Source: an uncultured Opitutaceae bacterium
GTDB taxonomy: Bacteria; Verrucomicrobiota; Verrucomicrobiia; Opitutales; Opitutaceae
DNA length: 64,000 nt
Assembly: GCA_937902925.1 (NCBI GenBank)
Contig: CALFNN010000010.1
Coordinates: 124,001 to 188,000, forward strand
Direction: 5' to 3'
The translations under genes were made by a program, and so were the position numbers. This document shows, piece after piece, positions 62,175 to 64,000 of this stretch; position 1 is the stretch's first letter; every line of letters starts with the position of its first letter. The notes below the pieces were generated by a model. It was not told the origin of the DNA. It did no database searches and saw nothing but the letters and a program-made list of their open reading frames with translations.

Positions 62175-64000
62175 GTGGCTGCCACCACCGTTTCAAATCT
62201 TCGCTGCGAATACCTCGTCGAGCCACTCGGGATCGACGAGACCGCCCCGCGACTGGGCTGGTGCCTCGAAACCGACCGGCGCGGCGCGCGCCAGGCGCAG
62301 TATCGCATCCTCGTCGCTTCCGGCCCGGACTGGCTGGTCCGGGGCGAGGGGGATCTCTGGGATACCGGTTGGGTCGAAAGCGATCGGACAACGCACGTCG
62401 TCTACGCGGGCCGCCCGCTCGGTTCGCGGCTCGTGTGCCATTGGTGCGTCGAGGTTCTCGACGAAACGGGCGCTTTCGCGCGATCGACGCCTTCGTTTTG
62501 GACGATGGGCTTGCTCACGCCCGCCGACTGGTCGGCAAAATGGATCGCCGCCGATCCGGAGATCATCCGCCGCGATCCCGGGGCGGTGGCCCCGACCTCG
62601 CTCGATCCCGGCTCGCCGGCGGTATTTTCGCGCCGGTTCAATCTGCCGGTGGCGCCGCACCGGGCGACCCTTTACGCATCGGCCCGTGGGCTTTTTGAAA
62701 TCGCGGCGAATGCCCGGCGCGTCAGCCGCGATCTCTTCGCGCCGGAGTGGACCGACTACGACAAACGGATCCAATACCGGGCCTACGATGTCACGGCGCT
62801 GCTGCTCGCCGGCGAAAACGAGCTTGCCGCCACCTTGGGCGATGGCTGGTGGAGCGGCTACGTCGGCTGGCAGGAAACGCGCGGCCGGCATGGGTCGCTC
62901 GAGAATTCCCTGCTCCTCCAACTCGAGATCGAATCCACCGATGGCACGCGAATGACCGTCGGCACCGACGGTGCCTGGCGGTGCGCCACCGGCCCGATCG
63001 TCAGCTCCGATTTCATGATGGGCGAAATCTACGACGCCCGCCGGGTGCCGCGCGATGGGTTGCCGGCTCGCGAAGTGCTGGCGCCGGCCGCCCCGCTTGT
63101 CGCGCAGCGGAACGAGCCGGTCCGCGTCACGGAGAAGTTCGCTCCGATCGCGGCAGGGGAGATTGGTCCCGGCGTGTTCATCTACGATTTCGGGCAGAAC
63201 ATCGCCGGTTTTGTCCGGTTGCGCGTCCGCGGTCTTCCGGCCGGCACGCGACTCCAGTTGCGTCACGCCGAGCGACTCAGTCCCGACGGCACGCTCTACA
63301 CGGAAAACCTCCGGCGCGCGAAAGCCGTCGATGTCTACATCGCCCGCGGCGACGCCGAGGAGGTCTATCAGCCGCACTTCACCTTTCACGGTTTCCAATA
63401 CGTCGAGCTCACCGGTTTCCCCGGCAGGCCGCCGGCGGACACGGTCACGGGCCTCGCGATCCAGTCCGCCGCGCCGCCCGCGGGAAGCTTCGAGTGTTCC
63501 CATGCCGGGGTGAACCGTCTCTGGCTCAACGGCGTTTGGTCGCAACGGGACAATTTCATCTCCGTGCCGACCGACTGTCCGCAACGCGACGAGCGCCTCG
63601 GCTGGATGGGTGACGCCCAGGTTTTTCTTCGCACGGCGTCCTACAACAGCGATGTCGCCGCATTCTTCACCAAGTGGATGGTTGACGTCGAGGACGCACA
63701 GACCGCGGACGGCATTTTTCCCGATACCGCGCCGCGACTCCGCGAGGGCGAAAACTTCACCGGCCTCGGCAACCTGGGTGGCTCCGCCGGCTGGGCGGAC
63801 GCGGGCGTGATCATTCCCCACACGCTCTGGCGTGTTTACGGCGACCGCCGCATTCTCGAGCGCCACTACGCCGCGATGGTGAAGTGGGTCGACTGGATCG
63901 CCCGGCACAACCCGACGGGTCTTCGTGTGCACCAGCTCGCGAACAACTACGGCGACTGGCTCTGCGTCCCGAGCGACACGTCGTTCGGCACGCATTCGCC
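62175..64000 (+). CDS. cytoplasmic GH78 alpha-L-rhamnosidase (3' end outside window)
   Basis: Open from a GTG at 62175 to the window edge, 608 complete codons. No in-frame ATG or GTG exists between the MFS stop and this codon. The protein begins VAATTVSNLRCEYLVEPLGIDETAPRLGW, directly with the GH78 N-terminal domain and no signal peptide. Later motifs are IYDFGQNIAGFVRLRVRG and VPTDCPQRDERLGWMGDAQVF, the GH78 catalytic segment with its acidic residues. Unlike the secreted GH78 at 31475, this would cut rhamnosides inside the cell after import by the MFS protein encoded 8 bp upstream. Confidence 0.9.
   Translation, partial: MAATTVSNLRCEYLVEPLGIDETAPRLGWCLETDRRGARQAQYRILVASGPDWLVRGEGDLWDTGWVESDRTTHVVYAGRPLGSRLVCHWCVEVLDETGAFARSTPSFWTMGLLTPADWSAKWIAADPEIIRRDPGAVAPTSLDPGSPAVFSRRFNLPVAPHRATLYASARGLFEIAANARRVSRDLFAPEWTDYDKRIQYRAYDVTALLLAGENELAATLGDGWWSGYVGWQETRGRHGSLENSLLLQLEIESTDGTRMTVGTDGAWRCATGPIVSSDFMMGEIYDARRVPRDGLPAREVLAPAAPLVAQRNEPVRVTEKFAPIAAGEIGPGVFIYDFGQNIAGFVRLRVRGLPAGTRLQLRHAERLSPDGTLYTENLRRAKAVDVYIARGDAEEVYQPHFTFHGFQYVELTGFPGRPPADTVTGLAIQSAAPPAGSFECSHAGVNRLWLNGVWSQRDNFISVPTDCPQRDERLGWMGDAQVFLRTASYNSDVAAFFTKWMVDVEDAQTADGIFPDTAPRLREGENFTGLGNLGGSAGWADAGVIIPHTLWRVYGDRRILERHYAAMVKWVDWIARHNPTGLRVHQLANNYGDWLCVPSDTSFGTHS

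Noticed and set aside
1-64000. CRISPR arrays, tRNA or rRNA genes, insertion sequences, phage genes
   Set aside because: No spaced direct repeats, transposase or integrase reading frames, tRNA-like folds or rRNA-like sequence were seen on reading the window.

Overview
The window looks like a polysaccharide-utilisation region from a high-GC member of the Verrucomicrobiota, most likely Opitutaceae. This is inferred from TonB-dependent receptors without SusD partners, many secreted glycoside hydrolases, starts that mostly lack Shine-Dalgarno sequences, and DUF1593, DUF5060/DUF4038 and TMTC-type TPR proteins. There are 38 protein genes, two of them cut by the window edges. I see no rRNA, tRNA, CRISPR array or insertion sequence.

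Layout. 1-4739 (minus): a GH2 enzyme (partial) and a three-part fusion of FGE-sulfatase-like, sialidase-like and MORN-like domains. 4958-8789 (plus): a secreted alpha-glucuronidase-like hydrolase and a LacI-family regulator. 8812-18586 (minus): a TMTC-like TPR protein, then what looks like one operon read Fe-alcohol dehydrogenase, DapA-family aldolase, DUF1537 kinase, PdxA2, sodium:solute symporter, secreted sialidase-like propeller. 19019-26053 (plus): two paralogous TonB-dependent receptors, each with its own terminator. 26203-39730 (plus): a hydrolase operon (MGH1-like, apiosidase-like, GH43-sialidase fusion, GH78, GH43/GH130-like, GH95, GH141-like). 39751-40608 (minus): an AraC regulator. 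40776-64000 (plus): a fucose-isomerase-like enzyme, split transketolase, FGGY kinase and ribose-type ABC importer with DUF2291, then three DUF1593 proteins, three apiosidase-like enzymes, GH127, an MFS transporter and a cytoplasmic GH78 (partial).

The combination GH2, GH78, GH95, GH127, GH140-like, GH141-like and sialidase-like enzymes resembles the set known to dismantle rhamnogalacturonan II (RG-II) in Bacteroides. Two intracellular pathways can be proposed from this. First, the minus-strand operon has exactly the activities needed to degrade the RG-II sugar DHA (3-deoxy-D-lyxo-2-heptulosarate): aldol cleavage to pyruvate plus a four-carbon aldehyde acid, reduction to D-threonate, 4-phosphorylation, and oxidative decarboxylation to dihydroxyacetone phosphate. 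Second, the isomerase, FGGY kinase and split transketolase with a sugar ABC importer match the non-oxidative D-apiose pathway, next to four apiosidase-like hydrolases. Both are inferences.

Regulation seems split. An 18-bp palindrome (TTGTTTCATATGAAACAA and a 16/18 variant) and a shorter palindrome (TTTCATGAAA, four copies) occur only between genes in the first 23 kb, flanking the LacI gene's neighbours, the Fe-ADH operon and both TonB genes. None was seen from 26 to 64 kb, where the AraC regulator is the obvious candidate.
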